A stretch of 64,000 nt of DNA from Deltaproteobacteria bacterium. Lineage in GTDB: Bacteria > Desulfobacterota > Desulfuromonadia > Desulfuromonadales > BM103. Location of the stretch: positions 62,001-126,000 of the forward strand of contig JAGXHL010000049.1 in NCBI GenBank assembly GCA_024636215.1, read 5' to 3'. Positions 11,683 to 22,636 of the stretch are shown one piece after another. Each line of letters opens with the position of its first letter. Within the stretch, counting starts at the first letter, position 1. Made by a program: the position numbers and the translations under genes. The notes beneath the pieces are model-generated. The model had not been told where the DNA came from and made no database searches. It saw nothing but the letters and a program-made list of their open reading frames with translations.

Positions 11683-12716
11683 TGTCCAACCTCTTGCAAA
11701 ATCTTCCGGAAAGCGGAACTCTGATAAACAGCCATCGATTCCTTGTCATACATTATAAAATAGGCGGCAACCTGGTTCTCTTCACAGAACCGGCGGCCTT
11801 TCTCTTCGCCCAGAACCATTAATGCCGTAGCCAGCGCATCGGCACGTGCGCAGGTTTTATCAAGCACGGTAACCGACGCCAGTTTGTGGCGGGCCGGCCT
11901 GCCACTGTGCGGATCTATGGTGTGTGAGTAACGTTGGCCATTCTCCACATAAAAGTTGCGATAGTTACCGGAGGTCGCCATGCCGATATTGGTGACAGGA
12001 AAGATTGCGGCAACCTCGCGGACCCCTTCCAACGGTTTTTCGATCGCTATCCGCCAGGGGGTGGCATCGTTACGCTGTCCTGCAATCCGCAACTCTCCGC
12101 CAATCTCCAGAAGATAGTCGCTAAAACCCTGTTGCTCCAGAATCTCGGCCAGGTCATCCACCGCATAGCCCTTGGCGACGGCAGACAGATCGATGCGCAA
12201 GTTCTGAACCTGCTTGCGGATTGCCGGCGGTGCCATGCGCAGTTGAAGATTTTTGTAGCCCACCAGGGCCAGCACCTCACTGACCTGGTTGGCGTCAGGG
12301 GCCTGCGCCGCCCGTTGGGTTGCACCGAACCCCCAGAGTTCAACCAGGGGACCAACGCTGATGTCAAAAGCGCCGTCGGTGAGTCGGCTGATATCCAGCG
12401 ACAGGGCAATAACTGCGGCGGTCTCTTCGGAGATGGCAAACCATTCGGAGCTGGCCTGAGAATTGAAACGCGAGACCTCCGAATCGGGATCATAGGTGGA
12501 CATCAGGCGATTGATGCGGTCGAGGCGTAGCTGCAGCTGTTGTTTCAGGAGGGCGCCATCCACCCCGGCAGAGCCGGGGCGCAGGGTCACCGACCAGGTC
12601 GTACCCATGGTCTGTCCGGCAAGCTGCAGGGTTTCAGCAGTCGTCTCCTGCTGGCAGCCGGTGGTCAGTAACAACAAGGTGAAACTGATCAGCAGTTGAC
12701 AAACCAGGCGAGGCAT
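11679..12716 (-). CDS. apbE: FAD:protein FMN transferase ApbE (lipoprotein)
   Basis: ApbE attaches FMN to threonine in NqrB and NqrC. The chosen start gives a lipoprotein signal ending in LTTGC. GQTMGTTWSV, DLSAVAKGYAVD and the C-terminal HTIDPHSGRPA block match the flavin- and Mg-binding core of ApbE. The ATG overlaps the previous stop (TGATG). An in-frame extension of 35 codons upstream lacks sense as a signal sequence. Its two substrates are encoded in the same operon, each with a matching threonine motif. Confidence 0.94.
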   Translation of the reverse strand: MPRLVCQLLISFTLLLLTTGCQQETTAETLQLAGQTMGTTWSVTLRPGSAGVDGALLKQQLQLRLDRINRLMSTYDPDSEVSRFNSQASSEWFAISEETAAVIALSLDISRLTDGAFDISVGPLVELWGFGATQRAAQAPDANQVSEVLALVGYKNLQLRMAPPAIRKQVQNLRIDLSAVAKGYAVDDLAEILEQQGFSDYLLEIGGELRIAGQRNDATPWRIAIEKPLEGVREVAAIFPVTNIGMATSGNYRNFYVENGQRYSHTIDPHSGRPARHKLASVTVLDKTCARADALATALMVLGEEKGRRFCEENQVAAYFIMYDKESMAVYQSSAFRKILQEVGQ

Positions 12717-13174
12717 CAAAGATCGGCCAGACCCTGGGCGTGGCGTATCATGCGTTTCATGGCTTTTTCTTCCTGGGTTTTCAGAGTCTCGAAAAGATGC
12801 CTGGTCTGCTGATCGGTGCAATGTTCGCTGGCATAGGCAAAATAATCAATCAGAGCCTGTTTATAGTTGACTGCGGCCTTGATCAATTGATCGAGGTCCG
12901 TTGCAGCAGAGGGATCGAGAACCTCAGCACGAGGTTCCGGGAAGTTGATCTCCAGCCCTTTCAGCCAGTGCTCAAGCACCTTGTGCGGTTTATCGTGGCA
13001 GAAATCGGCCAGCGCCAGAGCCCTGTGCTGCTCATGATCGATCAGATAATCGAGCATCAAGCGGATCCGTGGCGACTCCACGTTCTCTTCGAAGAGTTGA
13101 AAAAAAAGACTGACCCGGCGGTGGTATTCGGGAGCCAGCTTCTGCAATATGTTTCGGGTCTGTTCATAGCGCAT
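12716..13174 (-). CDS. Small alpha-helical protein of the nqr operon, function unknown
   Basis: A 152-residue soluble protein that looks entirely helical, rich in His, Glu and Leu (DHEQHRALALADFCHDKPHKVLEHWL). Spaced His/Glu residues suggest a ferritin-like or haemerythrin-like helical bundle, but I recognise no defined family. It lies between nqrF and apbE, 11 bases after nqrF and overlapping the apbE start, so it is co-translated with NQR assembly genes. A role in NQR assembly or redox metal handling is only a guess from position. Confidence 0.7.
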   Translation of the reverse strand: MRYEQTRNILQKLAPEYHRRVSLFFQLFEENVESPRIRLMLDYLIDHEQHRALALADFCHDKPHKVLEHWLKGLEINFPEPRAEVLDPSAATDLDQLIKAAVNYKQALIDYFAYASEHCTDQQTRHLFETLKTQEEKAMKRMIRHAQGLADL

Positions 13175-13185
13175 AATTCAAGCTC

Positions 13186-14412
13186 CTAAATACCGAAGTC
13201 ATCATAGAGGATGTTCTCATGTTCCACGCCAAGGTTGTAGAGCATCTCCCCGGCCGCCTTGTTCATCATCGGCGGTCCGCACATGTAAAATTCGCAATCT
13301 TCCGGGGCCGGATGACTGGCAAGATAGTTGTCATACAGGTACTGATGGACAAAACCTTTCGCGCCCTCCCAGTTATCTTCAGGCAGGGGATCGGACAGCA
13401 CAAGGTGCCATTCAAAATTGTCATGTTTTTCCGCCAGACCATTAAAGTCGTCCAGGTAAAAAGCTTCTCGCAAACTACGTGCTCCGTACCAGAAAGAAAT
13501 TTTCCGCTTCGAATTGAGACGTTTGAGCTGGTCAAAAATGTGTGAGCGCATCGGTGCCATGCCGGCGCCACCACCGATGAAGACCATTTCGGCATCGGTG
13601 TCCTTGGCATAGAACTCACCATAAGGCCCGGAGACTTCCACCGTATCGCCGGGTTTCAGGTTATAGATAAACGAGGACATTTGCCCGGGAGGTGCATCGG
13701 GGACCTGCGGCGGCGGCGGGCAAACCCGCACATTGAGCATAATGATGCCTTTTTCATCGGGGTAGTTGGCCATAGAGTAGGCACGCATGATCTCTTCATT
13801 GACTTCGGACGTGTACTGCCAAAGATCGTATTTATCCCAGTCTTCCCTGAAGCGCTCGGCGATCTCCATGGTCTTGTACTCGACGACATGCGGCGGTGCT
13901 TCGATCTGAATATAACCTCCGGCACGGAAATCAAGATCCTCGCCTTCGGGCAACTCCAGGACCAGCTCCTTGATAAAGGTCGCACAGCTCTGGTTGGAAC
14001 GCACCCGGCACTGCCACTTGCTGATGGAGAAAATTTCAGGGGGCAGTTCCAGGTCAAGATCCTGCTTGACGCTGACCTGGCACGACAGGCGGTAACCTTC
14101 GTTGGCCTCGCGTTTATTGATGTGCGCGGTTTCGGTCGGCAGAATATCTCCACCACCCGCTTTGATCTTGACCTTGCACTGGGCACAGGTTCCCCCTCCA
14201 CCGCAGGCGGAAGGGATAAAAACCTCATGCTTGCCGAGTACATTGAGCAGCTTGCCGCCCGGTTCGACGGTCAGCTGTTTACTCTCATCATTATTGATCT
14301 TGATGGTGATATCACCGGAAGGGATCAGCTTCCACCTGGCAATCAGAATCAGGGTGACAAGCATCAGGACGATCGCAGTGAAGATTACTATCCCTAAGCC
14401 AATTTCAATCAT
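13186..14412 (-). CDS. nqrF: Na+-translocating NADH:quinone reductase subunit F
   Basis: The electron entry subunit, 408 residues. One N-terminal membrane helix (about 4-26) is followed by a plant-type 2Fe-2S domain with C70, C76, C79 and C111, the same numbering as Vibrio cholerae Nqr[10 protein letters not shown] binds [15 protein letters not shown] and MCGPPMMN bind NADH. Length matches the family. It is the last structural nqr gene, 11 bases after nqrE. Confidence 0.97.
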   Translation of the reverse strand: MIEIGLGIVIFTAIVLMLVTLILIARWKLIPSGDITIKINNDESKQLTVEPGGKLLNVLGKHEVFIPSACGGGGTCAQCKVKIKAGGGDILPTETAHINKREANEGYRLSCQVSVKQDLDLELPPEIFSISKWQCRVRSNQSCATFIKELVLELPEGEDLDFRAGGYIQIEAPPHVVEYKTMEIAERFREDWDKYDLWQYTSEVNEEIMRAYSMANYPDEKGIIMLNVRVCPPPPQVPDAPPGQMSSFIYNLKPGDTVEVSGPYGEFYAKDTDAEMVFIGGGAGMAPMRSHIFDQLKRLNSKRKISFWYGARSLREAFYLDDFNGLAEKHDNFEWHLVLSDPLPEDNWEGAKGFVHQYLYDNYLASHPAPEDCEFYMCGPPMMNKAAGEMLYNLGVEHENILYDDFGI

Positions 14413-14423
14413 CGCTCATTCCG

Positions 14424-15035
14424 TTACAATTGAATACCGGAGAAGGCCATGAAGGCCATCGCCATCAGGCCGGCAATCATGAAGGTGATGCCCAGCCCGC
14501 GTAAGCCGGGAGGGACATCGGCATATTTCATTTTTTCGCGGATGCCTGCCAGGGCAACCAGGGCAAGGGCCCAACCGGTGCCGCTGCCAAAGCCAAACAC
14601 AACACTTTCGGCAAAATTGTAATCACGCTCAACCATAAATAACGACCCGCCCAAAATAGCACAGTTGACGGTGATCAAGGGCAGGAAGATCCCCAGCGCG
14701 TTATACAATGAAGGCACATAGCGATCGAGAACCATTTCGAGAATCTGCACCATCGCGGCAATCACGCCGATGTAGCAAATCAGGCCGATAAAGGTCAGGT
14801 CGGTCTCTGTCAGGCCCAGCCAGGAAAGAGCACCCTCTTTGAGCAGGTACTGGTAGATCAGGTTATTGGCCGGCACGGTAATCGTTTGCACGACAATAAC
14901 CGCAACACCAAGACCGATGGCGGTGTCGACCTTTTTCGAAACGGCAAGAAACGTACACATACCGAGAAAAAAGGCCAAGGCCATGTTCTCGATAAATATC
15001 GACTTGATCAGCAAGCTCAGATAATGCTCCAGCAT
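14424..15035 (-). CDS. nqrE: Na+-translocating NADH:quinone reductase subunit E
   Basis: A 203-residue integral membrane protein with six predicted helices. The NqrD/E family motifs [13 protein letters not shown] and [11 protein letters not shown] are present; each holds one of the conserved Cys residues of the intramembrane iron site shared with NqrD. It follows nqrD by one base. NqrE and RnfA are close relatives; the complete nqrA-F order identifies this as NqrE. Confidence 0.97.
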   Translation of the reverse strand: MLEHYLSLLIKSIFIENMALAFFLGMCTFLAVSKKVDTAIGLGVAVIVVQTITVPANNLIYQYLLKEGALSWLGLTETDLTFIGLICYIGVIAAMVQILEMVLDRYVPSLYNALGIFLPLITVNCAILGGSLFMVERDYNFAESVVFGFGSGTGWALALVALAGIREKMKYADVPPGLRGLGITFMIAGLMAMAFMAFSGIQL

Positions 15036-15036
15036 C

Positions 15037-15660
15037 TCAATTTTCCTCTTCGATCTGCTCGGTCTTCCAGGTCCTCAGTGCCCAGATCAGCAGACCAATG
15101 ATAAAAAAAGCGCTTGGCGGTAAAAGCATCAAGCCATTGGGCAGATACCAGCCACCATCATTGACAGAAGGCAGAATGGTCAGACCCAGCAACTTCCCGG
15201 CCCCGAGCAGTTCACGGAAAAATGCCACCAACAACAGCACCAGACTGTAACCGAGGCCGTTGCCAAGGCCATCCAAAAAACTCAAGCCCGGCGGATTTTT
15301 CATAGCAAAGCCCTCGGCACGGCCAAGCACGATACAGTTGGTGATAATCAGACCGACGAACACCGAAAGCTGTTTGCTGATTGCAAAGGCATAGGCTTTC
15401 AGAAACTGATCGACAATAATCACCAGGGTGGCAATGATGGTGATCTCCACGATAATCCTGATACTGTCCGGGACCTGCCGGCGGATCAGGCTGACGGAAA
15501 CATTGGATCCTGTGATCACGAAAATGACGGCCAGCGACATGACGATCACAGTTTCCAGCTTGGAAGTCACCGCCAGGGCAGAACAGATACCGAGGATCTG
15601 CAGACCGATCGGATTCTTATTGAACAAAGGATCAAGCAGAACATCTTTGGCCTTGGTCAT
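15037..15660 (-). CDS. nqrD: Na+-translocating NADH:quinone reductase subunit D
   Basis: A 207-residue membrane subunit paired with NqrE around the membrane iron centre. [15 protein letters not shown] and [18 protein letters not shown] carry the conserved cysteines. Six helices are expected. The ATG overlaps the nqrC stop. It resembles RnfE, but operon context fixes the name. Confidence 0.97.
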   Translation of the reverse strand: MTKAKDVLLDPLFNKNPIGLQILGICSALAVTSKLETVIVMSLAVIFVITGSNVSVSLIRRQVPDSIRIIVEITIIATLVIIVDQFLKAYAFAISKQLSVFVGLIITNCIVLGRAEGFAMKNPPGLSFLDGLGNGLGYSLVLLLVAFFRELLGAGKLLGLTILPSVNDGGWYLPNGLMLLPPSAFFIIGLLIWALRTWKTEQIEEEN

Positions 15661-16433
15661 AGTTTGACCCCTTCCTTTTGCAAGGTTTCAAGGAAAGGCC
15701 GGTAACCATCCTCTCCCATCCAGTAGTGAAGCAGGTTTTCGACCCCGCGTGCGGTCAGCGTGGCACCGGCAAGTCCATCGGCCTGGTAAACCGCGTTGGC
15801 AGCATTGCGATCGACCGTGCCCTTGAGAACGCGGATACGGACCTTGCCATCCTCGCCATAGATTTTTTTCCCCTGCCACTGCTTTTTCCAGCTTGGGTTA
15901 TCAATTTCACCGCCAAGCCCCGGGGTTTCTCCATGTTCGTAAAAAGCGAACCCCTCGACCGTGGCAAAATCCTTCGCCAGGGAAACAAAGCCGTACATGG
16001 TCGACCATAAGCCCTTGCCATGAACAGGTAGAATCAGCTGCTGCAGTTGCTTGTCCTCAAACACCAGGTAAACGGCCTTGTAGCGGGAACGAACCTTGAT
16101 ATCAGCCAGGTCGAGCGCATCCGGAATCTGCCGACGGGTCTCGGGTTTGCGCGCCATAGCACGACTGTCGAAGAGGGATGGATCGAATTCCGAGGTGAAC
16201 TCGCCGGTCTGAAGGTCAACGATGCGAGTTTCGATTTTGTTGAACTGTTCTTCGACCGGTATGCCTTCCTCGTAGAGGCCTGAGGCCTGCAAAATGTTCT
16301 TTCTCTTCTCCTCGATCTTGTTTTGCTCCTGCCGCTCGCTGAGCATGACCGCAGCAGACGAAACCAGAATGGAGCAGACCAGACAGAGGAAGAAGGCGAC
16401 GCTTAAAACTTTTGTCGTACTATCCCTGGACAT
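15657..16433 (-). CDS. nqrC: Na+-translocating NADH:quinone reductase subunit C
   Basis: A 258-residue subunit with an N-terminal membrane helix (about 9-31) and a periplasmic FMN-binding domain. The flavinylation site is [12 protein letters not shown]; the Thr after AGA carries covalent FMN placed by ApbE. The usual motif starts with Ser, here Ala (AGAT instead of SGAT). [15 protein letters not shown] is typical of NqrC. The ATG at 16433 overlaps the nqrB end by 14 bases; an upstream in-frame start would read through the nqrB tail. Confidence 0.95.
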   Translation of the reverse strand: MSRDSTTKVLSVAFFLCLVCSILVSSAAVMLSERQEQNKIEEKRKNILQASGLYEEGIPVEEQFNKIETRIVDLQTGEFTSEFDPSLFDSRAMARKPETRRQIPDALDLADIKVRSRYKAVYLVFEDKQLQQLILPVHGKGLWSTMYGFVSLAKDFATVEGFAFYEHGETPGLGGEIDNPSWKKQWQGKKIYGEDGKVRIRVLKGTVDRNAANAVYQADGLAGATLTARGVENLLHYWMGEDGYRPFLETLQKEGVKL

Positions 16434-17628
16434 GCTGCAGCCTCCGCCTGATGTGGAACTTGAGAACCAGTTGATCAATCAGTGGTGCGAAGACATTGCC
16501 GAACAGGATGGCGAGCATCATGCCTTCCGGAAAGGCCGGATTGATGACCCGGATCAGGATGCACATGCTGCCGATAAGAAAGCCGTAGATCCACTGCCCC
16601 TCTTCTGTCATGGCCCCGGAGACTGGATCGGTCGCCATGAAAATCAGGCCGAAGGCGAAGCCGCCGAGAACCAGATGCCACAAGGGGCCGAGCTCGAACA
16701 TCGGGTTACTGCTGCTGCCAATCAGGACAAACAGCGTAGACAGCCCGACCGCGCCGATCAGCCCGGAGAGCATGATGCGCCAGGAGCCGATGCCGGAAAA
16801 GACCAGCACCGCGGCACCGAACAGGCAGGCGAGAGTCGAGGTCTCGCCCATGGACCCTGGAATGGCGCCGATAAAAGCATCGAACCAGCTGGTCACGGCC
16901 GTAACCGCCTGCAGACCGCCCTCGGCGGCACGGCTCAGCGCCGTCGCGCCGCTGACTCCATCGACGGCGGTCCAGACCATGTTGCCCGAGATCTGTGCCG
17001 GGTAGGCAAAAAAGAGGAACGCCCGCCCGGTGAGTGCCGGGTTGAGAAAATTTTTACCGGTGCCGCCGAATATCTCCTTGCCGATCACCACACCGAAGCT
17101 GATGCCCAGCGCCACCTGCCAGAGCGGCAGGGTCGGCGGACAGATCAAGGGAAAGAGCGAGCCGGTAACCAGAAAGCCTTCGTTCAATTCGTGGCGACGG
17201 ATAATGCTGAAGAGCGCTTCCCACAGACCGCCGACAAGGTTGGTGACCAGATAAATCGGCACAAACCAGGCCGCTCCGAGCAGCAGGTTGTCGGCAAAGC
17301 TGTTCGGGTCGCCGCCGTAGCCAAGAACTTCGAGCAGCACTCCCCGCCAACCCTCAACGCTACCACCAGTCAGCAGCATGGCACTGTTTGCCTGGTAACC
17401 GGTATTCCACATGGCCATGAAAAAACAAGGGATAAGGGCGAAAACCACGGTGATCATGACCCGCTTCAGGTCGATGGCGTCCCTGACATGGGGCGCACCG
17501 TCGGTCACTGCGCCGGGGGTGTAGATAAAACTGTCGGCGGCTTCGTAAAGGGGATAGAATTTCTCGAATTTACCCCCCTTCACAAAGTGAGGGTGCAGCT
17601 TGTCGAGAAAAACACGTAATGCTTTCAT
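16420..17628 (-). CDS. nqrB: Na+-translocating NADH:quinone reductase subunit B
   Basis: A 402-residue polytopic subunit holding riboflavin and covalent FMN. The FMN threonine lies in [16 protein letters not shown]. The N-terminus ([15 protein letters not shown]) begins at an ATG overlapping the nqrA stop (TGATG), which supports the start. About ten membrane helices are expected. It forms the Na+ channel core of the complex. Length agrees with Vibrio NqrB (about 415). Confidence 0.97.
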   Translation of the reverse strand: MKALRVFLDKLHPHFVKGGKFEKFYPLYEAADSFIYTPGAVTDGAPHVRDAIDLKRVMITVVFALIPCFFMAMWNTGYQANSAMLLTGGSVEGWRGVLLEVLGYGGDPNSFADNLLLGAAWFVPIYLVTNLVGGLWEALFSIIRRHELNEGFLVTGSLFPLICPPTLPLWQVALGISFGVVIGKEIFGGTGKNFLNPALTGRAFLFFAYPAQISGNMVWTAVDGVSGATALSRAAEGGLQAVTAVTSWFDAFIGAIPGSMGETSTLACLFGAAVLVFSGIGSWRIMLSGLIGAVGLSTLFVLIGSSSNPMFELGPLWHLVLGGFAFGLIFMATDPVSGAMTEEGQWIYGFLIGSMCILIRVINPAFPEGMMLAILFGNVFAPLIDQLVLKFHIRRRLQHVQG

Positions 17629-18965
17629 CAGCCCTCTTTTTCTATCTTCTGCAGCGTTTGTCGTAAATGATGGCCATAGTTGATTTTCCCCGAGCAGACA
17701 AAACTGCACAGGGCCAGATCCTCTTCATCCAGTTCGAGGCAGCCAAGCTGCTGGGCCAGATCGGTATCCAGGGTGAGCAGGGAGCGTAGCAACCAGGTGG
17801 CCTTGATGTTGAGGGGCATGACCTGCTCGAAAGCACCGATTGGCACCATGGCACGCAAACTGCCGTGCCTGCTGGTGGTCAGGGGCAAAGCCCGGCGCGG
17901 CACGAGGGCCGCAGCAAAGACATTCTTGACCGAGAACTTGTTCAGACCAGGCCTGGCCCAGCCCATGAGTTCGCGCTGGTGATTTTCTTCGAGTACGCAG
18001 ACCTGGTTATGGTAGCGGCCGAGAAAATTGTTACTCTCACTCGCGCTGTGGCCGCTCAAAACCGATCCGGAAATGATCCGCTTATCCTTGCCCTTAAGCT
18101 GGCCCGCAGTCAGCTCGGAAAGACAGGCGCCAAGGCGGGTGCGAAGCAGTCGCGGTTTGCCGACGGCGGGACCGCAAAGTGCAATAAGTCTCTCGGTAAG
18201 GATTCTGCCGGTGAGGAACAGGTGACCGATGGCGATCACATCCTGGTAACCGATGTGCCAGACTGTGCGCTCCTGATCGACACGTTCGAGAAAATGGATA
18301 TGGGTACCGACCAGGCCGGCCGGGTGACATCCGGCAAATTCACTGACCGTGATGCCTTCTGGTGACGGTAACTGTGCCTGCGGTTGTTTACACAGGTACA
18401 GCGGTCCTTCGGTCAGGTGGCGGAGGACCTGCAAACCCGCCTTGAACTCGTCGGCTTTTTCAGTGATCACAACCTGCGGATCAGCCGCCAGGGGGTTGGT
18501 GTCGATCGCGGTCACAAAAAGTGCTGCGGGACGGCTGCCGGGATCCGGAATTTTACTGTAAGGCCGGGTGCGCAGAGAGCTCCACAGCCCTGAGTTAAGC
18601 AACTGCTGCTCAACATCATCAGTGGAAAGCTGCTCGATCCTTTCTACTGCGGTGATCGGGAAGGTCTTTTCATGATCCCCGGAGATTTCTATGACCAGGG
18701 AAAGAAACAGGCGGCGTTCGCCACGATTGATGGCGACAACCTTACCTGATGCGGGAGCAGTGAAGATGACTTGAGGGTTCTTTTTGTCGGAGAAGAGCGG
18801 CTGGCCCAGTGCGACCCGGTCACCTTCGGCCACCAGCAGGGCCGGCTTCATGTCCAGGTAATCGCTGCCAACCAGGGCAACATGAGAGATTGGGGGCGAC
18901 TCTTCGATCAGCATGTCCGGCGCGCCGCCGATAGGCAGGTCAAGACCTTTTTTTATCTTGATCAT
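17628..18965 (-). CDS. nqrA: Na+-translocating NADH:quinone reductase subunit A
   Basis: The cytoplasmic quinone-binding subunit, 445 residues against 446 in Vibrio cholerae. It starts [16 protein letters not shown], the usual NqrA opening. It is the first gene of the operon. The leader (18966-19118) can form a GCCCC/GGGGC hairpin (19010-19033) on the transcript with a few U residues after it; whether it attenuates is unclear. No marked promoter was recognised. Confidence 0.97.
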   Translation of the reverse strand: MIKIKKGLDLPIGGAPDMLIEESPPISHVALVGSDYLDMKPALLVAEGDRVALGQPLFSDKKNPQVIFTAPASGKVVAINRGERRLFLSLVIEISGDHEKTFPITAVERIEQLSTDDVEQQLLNSGLWSSLRTRPYSKIPDPGSRPAALFVTAIDTNPLAADPQVVITEKADEFKAGLQVLRHLTEGPLYLCKQPQAQLPSPEGITVSEFAGCHPAGLVGTHIHFLERVDQERTVWHIGYQDVIAIGHLFLTGRILTERLIALCGPAVGKPRLLRTRLGACLSELTAGQLKGKDKRIISGSVLSGHSASESNNFLGRYHNQVCVLEENHQRELMGWARPGLNKFSVKNVFAAALVPRRALPLTTSRHGSLRAMVPIGAFEQVMPLNIKATWLLRSLLTLDTDLAQQLGCLELDEEDLALCSFVCSGKINYGHHLRQTLQKIEKEG

Positions 18966-19118
18966 GGACGACCCTTCAGAGTGGTGATTAACCACCAGAA
19001 CAGATGAACGCCCCGTCTTTACTGAAATGGGGCAGTGCATGAAGTTGTCGAAGCTTACAAGTGTAACACCTTCAAAAAGACAGGCGGCCCTTGCCGGCCT
19101 TGCAACTGCGATGGGTCA

Positions 19119-19556
19119 TCAAGGAACGCCTTTGATGTACTTTTTCAGTTGCTTGATGACAAAATCTTTCTCATCGAGAGAGGCTTTGACCAGATCACCG
19201 ATGGACGCCAGCCCAACCAGTTCGTCGTCCTCCAGAACCGGTAGATGGCGACAGCGATTGTCGGTCATGATCGCCATAGCTTCATCGACGGAGGTTTCGG
19301 GTGCGACATAGCAGATTTCCGTGGACATCACCTGGCGAATGCAGGTTTCCCGCGAAGAGAAGCCGCCAAGATCAACCTTGCGGGTGTGATCACGTTCGGT
19401 AAAAATACCGACCACCTTGCCATCAACTGTAACAACCAGTGCGCCCACGCCTTTTACCGCCATCAAGGCCAGGGCGTCGTAAACCGTCGCCTCCGGGCCG
19501 ATCGTCCAAACCTCACTCCCCTTAAGCTTCAAAATTTGCCCGATAGATTTTGACAT
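19119..19556 (-). CDS. Two-CBS-domain protein
   Basis: A 145-residue protein consisting of a pair of CBS domains (about 10-70 and 80-140), with typical endings GIFTERDHTRKV and LVGLASIGDLVK. CBS pairs bind adenosyl nucleotides such as AMP, ATP or SAM and sense energy state. No enzyme or transporter domain is attached, so its target is unknown. It is a single gene between nqr and an HDOD gene. The ATG at 19556 fits the domain start; an upstream in-frame start adds 15 unlikely residues. Confidence 0.9.
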   Translation of the reverse strand: MSKSIGQILKLKGSEVWTIGPEATVYDALALMAVKGVGALVVTVDGKVVGIFTERDHTRKVDLGGFSSRETCIRQVMSTEICYVAPETSVDEAMAIMTDNRCRHLPVLEDDELVGLASIGDLVKASLDEKDFVIKQLKKYIKGVP

Positions 19557-19626
19557 GTCGGTTCCTCGCTGAAGTGTAATGTCTACGGGATATCTTAGCA
19601 AAAAACTTGCCGGAGCAAAAGGAAGC

Positions 19627-20499
19627 TCATCGTCTCTGCTGTTTTCGAGAGGCTGACACCGATGTCCCTGCCAGGAACTGGTCCTCCAGGGCTATCTCGA
19701 ATTCAGCCAGGGAGATTTCGTCGATTCCCAAAAACTGTGCTTCGGCCGTGGTCGGCAAAACCAACTCCGGTGATTTTTCCAGCCCCAGGCCCAGCTTGCG
19801 ACAACCCAGGTTTGCCAGTCGGACCAGGGCGACCGCAATGTTTTGTGTATCAAGTTCAATATCGTGGTGCTCGGTAACGACCTCCTTGTAGATTTCAGGC
19901 AGATTCCATTCTTCAAACAGGCGGATCCCCTGCTCTACATGCATCGTGGTAATCACCTCGTTAATCAGTTGGCTGGATAGCCTCATGCTGAATTGACCAC
20001 TGACGGCAATTTCCTCCAGCGCGGCCAGGAGGAACTGCTTGCCGACATCATGCAGAAGGCCGGCCAGGTAAGCCTGGTCGGCAAGTTCCTGATAGCCACA
20101 ACGATTCGCCAGCCAGCGGGAACCGGCGGCGCAGGCCTGGGAATGCAGCCAGAGACCTGGCATGTAATGTGGCAGTAGCTTACCTTTCGAAGCACTGACA
20201 CTCTGCTTGCAGGTTTGCTCAAGAACCTGACGGGACTTGTTCTTGCCCAGGCGGGTGATCGCCTCCTCTATGGAAAGGGTCTTGTGTAAACCGGTAAAGA
20301 AGGAGGAATTGGCGGCCCGGAAGAGATTACAGAGCAGTCCCGGATCCCGGCCGATCAGCCATCGCAACTCCTTGACGTCGAAAGTTTCTGCGCTGAGGAG
20401 TTTGCTGACATGCAGACCGATGTCGGGATGGACCGGCAGATGCACCCGATCGGCTGCGACCATTTCCTTGATGATTTCTGTCAGTGGTTTATTGGCCAA
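19627..20499 (-). CDS. HDOD domain signalling protein
   Basis: A 290-residue protein made of one HDOD domain (about 15-210), a metal-dependent phosphohydrolase-like fold lacking most HD catalytic residues. LPVHPDIGLHVSKLL and IGRDPGLLCNLFRAANSSFF are standard HDOD features; an HD pair appears in AGLLHDVGKQFL. These proteins act in signalling with GGDEF/EAL or motility systems. It begins two bases after the stop of the PilB/GspE-like gene, so the two are an operon and may act together in surface motility or secretion. Confidence 0.9.
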   Translation of the reverse strand: MANKPLTEIIKEMVAADRVHLPVHPDIGLHVSKLLSAETFDVKELRWLIGRDPGLLCNLFRAANSSFFTGLHKTLSIEEAITRLGKNKSRQVLEQTCKQSVSASKGKLLPHYMPGLWLHSQACAAGSRWLANRCGYQELADQAYLAGLLHDVGKQFLLAALEEIAVSGQFSMRLSSQLINEVITTMHVEQGIRLFEEWNLPEIYKEVVTEHHDIELDTQNIAVALVRLANLGCRKLGLGLEKSPELVLPTTAEAQFLGIDEISLAEFEIALEDQFLAGTSVSASRKQQRR

Positions 20500-20501
20500 A
20501 G

Positions 20502-22451
20502 TTATTCTCCCAACAGGCGACGCAATTCGTGCAATGGACGTGGTTTTAAAATTCGCGGCAAGCGGCGCATGACTTCAGGAAGAGAGACCTTGCCGCGGGC
20601 GGCCTTGGCAATACCGTCCTCCATCAGGGTGATCAGACCGGAGGTTTCGATGCTGACCCGACGAATTTCCTGGACCGTTTTACGGGCCAGGACGGCTTCC
20701 TTGACTTCATCGTTGAGCACCAGCAATTCGAAGATGCCGACCCTGCCTTTATAGCCGGTAAAACGACAGGCTGTACAGCCCCTGCCGATCTGCAGATCGG
20801 CTCCGGCCAGATCACCGTGGGTGTAGCCGAGCCGACGGTATTCATCGGGTGTGGGTGTATAGGCGACGGCACAACTGGAACAAACTCTGCGCAGCAGACG
20901 CTGGGCGAGCATGCAGTTAATGGTTGACGCAATCAGAAAGGCTTCGATGCCCATATTCAGAAGCCTCAGCAGGCCACCGACGGCATCTTCCGTATGAAAG
21001 GTGGTCAACACCATGTGCCCGGTCAGTGAGGCCTGAATGGCGGTCTCGGCCGAGAAGGTATCGCGGATTTCCCCCATGACGATGATATCGGGATCCTGAC
21101 GGACGATGTGGCGCAGGGTTTCCGTGAAGGTGACGCCGATCTTCGGGTTAATCGAGCATTGGGAGATGCCGTCGAGCACGTATTCAACCGGCTCCTCCGC
21201 GGTAATAATGCAGGATTCAAGGTCATTGAGGTGATTGACGCAACTGTAGAGAGTGGTGGTTTTGCCGGCACCGGTAGGGCCGGTGACCACAATGATGCCG
21301 CTGGGCGAGGCGAGCCCTTCATCACGGAACTGTCGCAACATGCGCGGAGCCATGCCGATATCGTCAATATCAAGCAACTCTCCCTTTTTGTTCATCAGGC
21401 GCAGCACGATCTTTTCGCCATGCACGGTGATGTAGAAGGAGACGCGCAAGTCCAGAGTCATGCCGGTGGCCGCACTCTCGTAGAGGATACGACCGTCCTG
21501 GTGACGCCTGCGCTCGGCGATGTCGGCTTCCGCCATAACTTTCAGGCGCGTGGTCACTGGCGCAGCCAGGTCCAGGTTCATCTCCTTGTGTACGCCGAGC
21601 ACGCCGTCGCGACGGAAACGAACGCGCAGTCGATCTTTCATGGGCTCGATGTGAATGTCGCTGACACCCTGCTGCATGGCATCATCGAGCAGGCTGTTGA
21701 CGATGCCGATGATGGTGCTGTCATCCGCTTCCTCTGCAGCCATGCGCTGGGCTCCGCGGCGGTAAAGTTCTATGACTTCACGGATCGCCTGACGGGTGGC
21801 GATAGCGGGACGAATCTGCCGGCCGAAGATTCGGTCGACAGCTTCATGATCCTCGAGATCCAGGGGATCAACGAAGGCGATGGTAACGCGGCCGTCAATT
21901 CGTTCCACGGGGACAAAGGCGTGCTGAGTAAACATCTTGGCCGGCACCTGGGCCAGCAGCTCACGATCGATTTCGGTAAAGACCGGTTCAACAAAAGGAA
22001 AACCGAGCTTGGAGGCCAGAATCTCCATCAGGCGGTGCTCATCGATGAAGCCGTATTCAACCAGGATGTCACCGATTTTCTGGCGCTGGTTTTCCTGCTG
22101 GATCGCCAGAGCTGCCTCGAGGTCACCCTGGTGGATATAACCCAGCTCGACCAGCAGGTCACCGATACGAATATTCAGACGTTGCTGCTTGAGAACTTCA
22201 TTGAGCTGCGGGTTGGTCAGCAGGCCCAATTCCTTAAAGATTTCAACCAGGGAACGGTCAGAAACCAGTTTTGCCTTGATGCGCTTCGCATAGGTCAGCT
22301 TGGCCGCAGTGATCAAGCCTTGCTCAACCAGCAGGCGTGCGATGGTGTCGCCGCCCTGGGCCACGCCCTGCGGTTGGGTTATGGGGAGATTCTGTGACTT
22401 TTGTTTCGAGGCAGGCGTGTTGACTTCGGGCATAAGGTCAGTCCATTGCAT
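20502..22451 (-). CDS. GspE/PilB-family assembly ATPase with N-terminal MshEN domains
   Basis: A hexameric ATPase of type IV pilus/type II secretion kind, about 649 residues. Repeated MshEN segments near the N-terminus (LLVEQGLITAAK, LLVELGYIHQGD, ILVEYGFIDEHR) can bind c-di-GMP. The motor core has Walker A GPTGAGKTTT, an Asp box (EEPVEY), Walker B MGEIRD and a zinc knuckle CSSC...CTAC. The start is uncertain: ATG 22451 is chosen over GTG 22487, and neither has a clear ribosome site. No pilus genes are adjacent, so it may serve a distant system. Confidence 0.92.
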   Translation of the reverse strand: MQWTDLMPEVNTPASKQKSQNLPITQPQGVAQGGDTIARLLVEQGLITAAKLTYAKRIKAKLVSDRSLVEIFKELGLLTNPQLNEVLKQQRLNIRIGDLLVELGYIHQGDLEAALAIQQENQRQKIGDILVEYGFIDEHRLMEILASKLGFPFVEPVFTEIDRELLAQVPAKMFTQHAFVPVERIDGRVTIAFVDPLDLEDHEAVDRIFGRQIRPAIATRQAIREVIELYRRGAQRMAAEEADDSTIIGIVNSLLDDAMQQGVSDIHIEPMKDRLRVRFRRDGVLGVHKEMNLDLAAPVTTRLKVMAEADIAERRRHQDGRILYESAATGMTLDLRVSFYITVHGEKIVLRLMNKKGELLDIDDIGMAPRMLRQFRDEGLASPSGIIVVTGPTGAGKTTTLYSCVNHLNDLESCIITAEEPVEYVLDGISQCSINPKIGVTFTETLRHIVRQDPDIIVMGEIRDTFSAETAIQASLTGHMVLTTFHTEDAVGGLLRLLNMGIEAFLIASTINCMLAQRLLRRVCSSCAVAYTPTPDEYRRLGYTHGDLAGADLQIGRGCTACRFTGYKGRVGIFELLVLNDEVKEAVLARKTVQEIRRVSIETSGLITLMEDGIAKAARGKVSLPEVMRRLPRILKPRPLHELRRLLGE

Positions 22452-22636
22452 TAAAGGAGTTTCCGTCCGGAGTTCCCGGAGGGACACAAAGGAGGAAATC
22501 AGTCGCTAAAGCGTACCATAGATCTTTCCGTGTGCAAAAACAGAAGCCGTCGTTACGACTATGAACCTGCAAATGAGCTAAAATCTGTTCTCAAATTTAT
22601 AAATTATCGATTGAGCCTCGATTGTCGGTCAGCCTC

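Noticed and set aside
16294..17619. Long plus-strand open frame opposite nqrB/nqrC
   Set aside because: It is the antisense of two clear nqr genes and its product is a charged, low-complexity sequence typical of antisense frames in GC-rich DNA.
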